DNA of 42,795 nucleotides from CAYLXP01 sp964387425 (GTDB taxonomy: Bacteria; Verrucomicrobiota; Kiritimatiellia; UBA8416), in NCBI GenBank assembly GCA_964387425.1, contig CAYLXP010000026.1:1-42795 (forward strand), in the 5' to 3' direction. The notes under the pieces were generated by a model. The model made no database searches. It saw only the letters and a list, made by a program, of their open reading frames with translations, and had not been told where the DNA came from. Shown piece after piece: positions 41,905 to 42,795 of the stretch; position 1 is the stretch's first letter; each line of letters starts with the position of its first letter. Position numbers and translations under genes: made by a program.

Positions 41905-42795
41905 TTGTTATTCTCCTTTTTCGGTACGTACATATGATCAAATCTCGGGTTATAGTGCGGATTATCGATTGGCTTCATCGCCTGCGTTTTATCGAGCCAC
42001 GCGAGCAACTCTTTTTTCATCGCATCGGCTTTTTCCGGCATTTGCTTCGCCAAGTTTTTCGATTCGGAAATGTCGTTTTCCAAATCGTAGAGCTCGAGCG
42101 AATATTGGTTGCCCGGCGCGAAGTAATAGATCAGCTTATAGTTATCCTTCTGGATTGCCGAAGCGGGACGATCCGCCCAGATAACATCCGCCTTCCGCGA
42201 CCAGCTGTATTTCGGGTTGTGCCAATAGAGGCTGCGCGGTTTAATTTCGCCGGAAGCGGTGAGCAACGGAACAATACTTTCCCCTTCCACCTTTTGTTTC
42301 CCAGGAACCTTCACGCCCACAAAATCACAGATCGTCGGGTACAGGTCGTGCGTAATAACCGGCACTTCCGAAANNNNNNNNNNGTTCCCGGCAAAGAGAA
42401 GATGTACGGAACCCGAATGCCGCCCTCGTAAATCGCGCCTTTCCAGCCGCGCAACGGATCGACATGGGTCAATTGCGTTCCGCTCGGAACTTTTTGTCCG
42501 CTCGCTCGCTGATAGACCAACGCGCCGTTATCCGAGGTAAAAATGAGCAGCGTGTTCTTTTCCAATCCGCTCTTTTTGAGGTATTCGCAAATCCGACCGA
42601 CGCTGTCGTCGAGATGCAGCATCATTGCCGAATAAATCGAGTTCATCTTCGAGTTTTCGACCGCTTTGTTTTTCGCGTCAAACTTATCGATATAGTTTTG
42701 GGCGGCATCGTGCGGCGTGTGTACCTGATAGTAGGGAAAATAAAGGAAGAACGGCTTCGCTTCCTGCCCTGAGCGTGTCGAACGGGTATGCTCTT
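41901..42795 (-). CDS. S1-family sulfatase, C-terminal part, cut by window edge and interrupted by an N gap
   Basis: The visible part encodes sulfatase sequence on both sides of ten N bases: FFLYFPYYQVHTPHDA, HLDDSVGRICEYLKKSG, FTSDNGALVYQR and GWKGAIYEGGIRVPYIF upstream, then PVITHDLYPTICDFVGVKVP and the usual C-terminal DYKLIYYF/ELYDLENDISE-type region. The two parts are out of frame by the literal N count, but a run of ten N is a placeholder, so this is an assembly gap, not a frameshift. The active-site Cys lies outside the window. Near the edge, TRSTRSGQE is encoded by a GAGCGTGTCGAACGGG repeat that seems inserted in frame. It overlaps the next gene as ATGA. Confidence 0.9.
42374..42383. 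other. Assembly gap (10 N)
   Basis: Ten N inside the last sulfatase gene. The flanks are two parts of one protein, so the true missing length must restore the frame; ten does not. Confidence 0.98.
42767..42786. repeat. GAGCTTGTCGA-family repeat within the terminal sulfatase gene
   Basis: CCCTGAGCGTGTCGAACGGG has the core of the dispersed repeat at 1574-1698. On the minus strand it encodes PVRHAQG in one frame and TRSTRSG in the sulfatase frame, immediately before the conserved KPFFLYF strand. Confidence 0.6.

Noticed and set aside
41901..42646. Frameshift in the terminal sulfatase
   Set aside because: The frame change falls exactly at the run of ten N, an assembly placeholder of unknown true length.
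1..42795. tRNA, rRNA or riboswitch genes
   Set aside because: No convincing cloverleaf, rRNA sequence or known riboswitch consensus was seen; short RNAs cannot be excluded by eye.

Overview
The window is a gene-dense, moderately GC-rich bacterial segment dominated by secreted glycan-degrading enzymes. It holds nine S1-family (formylglycine) sulfatases, one of them fused to a GH106-type alpha-L-rhamnosidase. It also holds two GH38-like proteins, a GH99/WbsX-like protein, a GH127-type (DUF1680) protein, a GHL6-like protein with a trimerisation-type C-terminus, a five-bladed propeller protein, and a large cytochrome-like protein related to hydrazine synthase subunit A. Sulfatase expansion without SusC/SusD genes, HzsA-related proteins, Tat-exported oxidoreductases and many dispersed palindromic repeats together suggest a PVC-superphylum bacterium, most likely Kiritimatiellota/Verrucomicrobiota from a marine or otherwise sulfated-glycan-rich habitat. 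The taxonomy is inference; no rRNA, tRNA or other marker gene was seen.

Layout. (1) 1-4832, minus strand: an enolase-superfamily (MR/MLE) gene cut by the window edge, a RhaT-like sugar/proton symporter, an AraC-type regulator and a GH127-like enzyme; rhaT and GH127 share an upstream 27-nt motif. (2) 5391-8389, minus: the HzsA-related protein and a small carbohydrate-binding-like secreted protein. (3) 8793-10262, plus: a sulfatase. (4) 10463-14732, minus: a tightly overlapping sulfatase/propeller/sulfatase operon. (5) 14909-16174, plus: a secreted Cys-rich protein whose frame runs through an in-frame TGA with a SECIS-like hairpin 20 nt downstream, a candidate new selenoprotein. (6) 16544-28568, minus: GH38-like, GHL6-like, sulfatase, an unrecognised secreted protein, and a second GH38-like gene. 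(7) 28677-31262, plus: GH99-like protein and a Tat sulfatase, followed by a fragment of an L-rhamnose/L-fucose mutarotase gene. (8) 31368-42795, minus: sulfatase, GH106-sulfatase fusion, FAD oxidoreductase, and two more sulfatases; the last is cut by the edge and holds a 10-N assembly gap.

Together the genes look like a catabolic locus for a sulfated, deoxysugar-containing (probably rhamnose and/or fucose) heteropolysaccharide. Sulfatases would strip sulfate, the GH106, GH127, GH99-like and GH38-like proteins would trim sugars outside the cytoplasm, RhaT would import the deoxysugar, and the enolase-superfamily enzyme would dehydrate the derived sugar acid. The substrate is inferred, not shown.

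The strongest unusual signals are the in-frame TGA with SECIS-like hairpin; two GH38-like proteins in which Phe occupies the place of the nucleophile/zinc-ligand Asp; the GH106-sulfatase fusion that still carries a signal-peptide-like segment at its junction; palindromic repeats inserted in frame inside protein-coding genes; and two copies of a nested-hairpin element, sitting directly after stop codons, whose stems differ in sequence but stay self-complementary.
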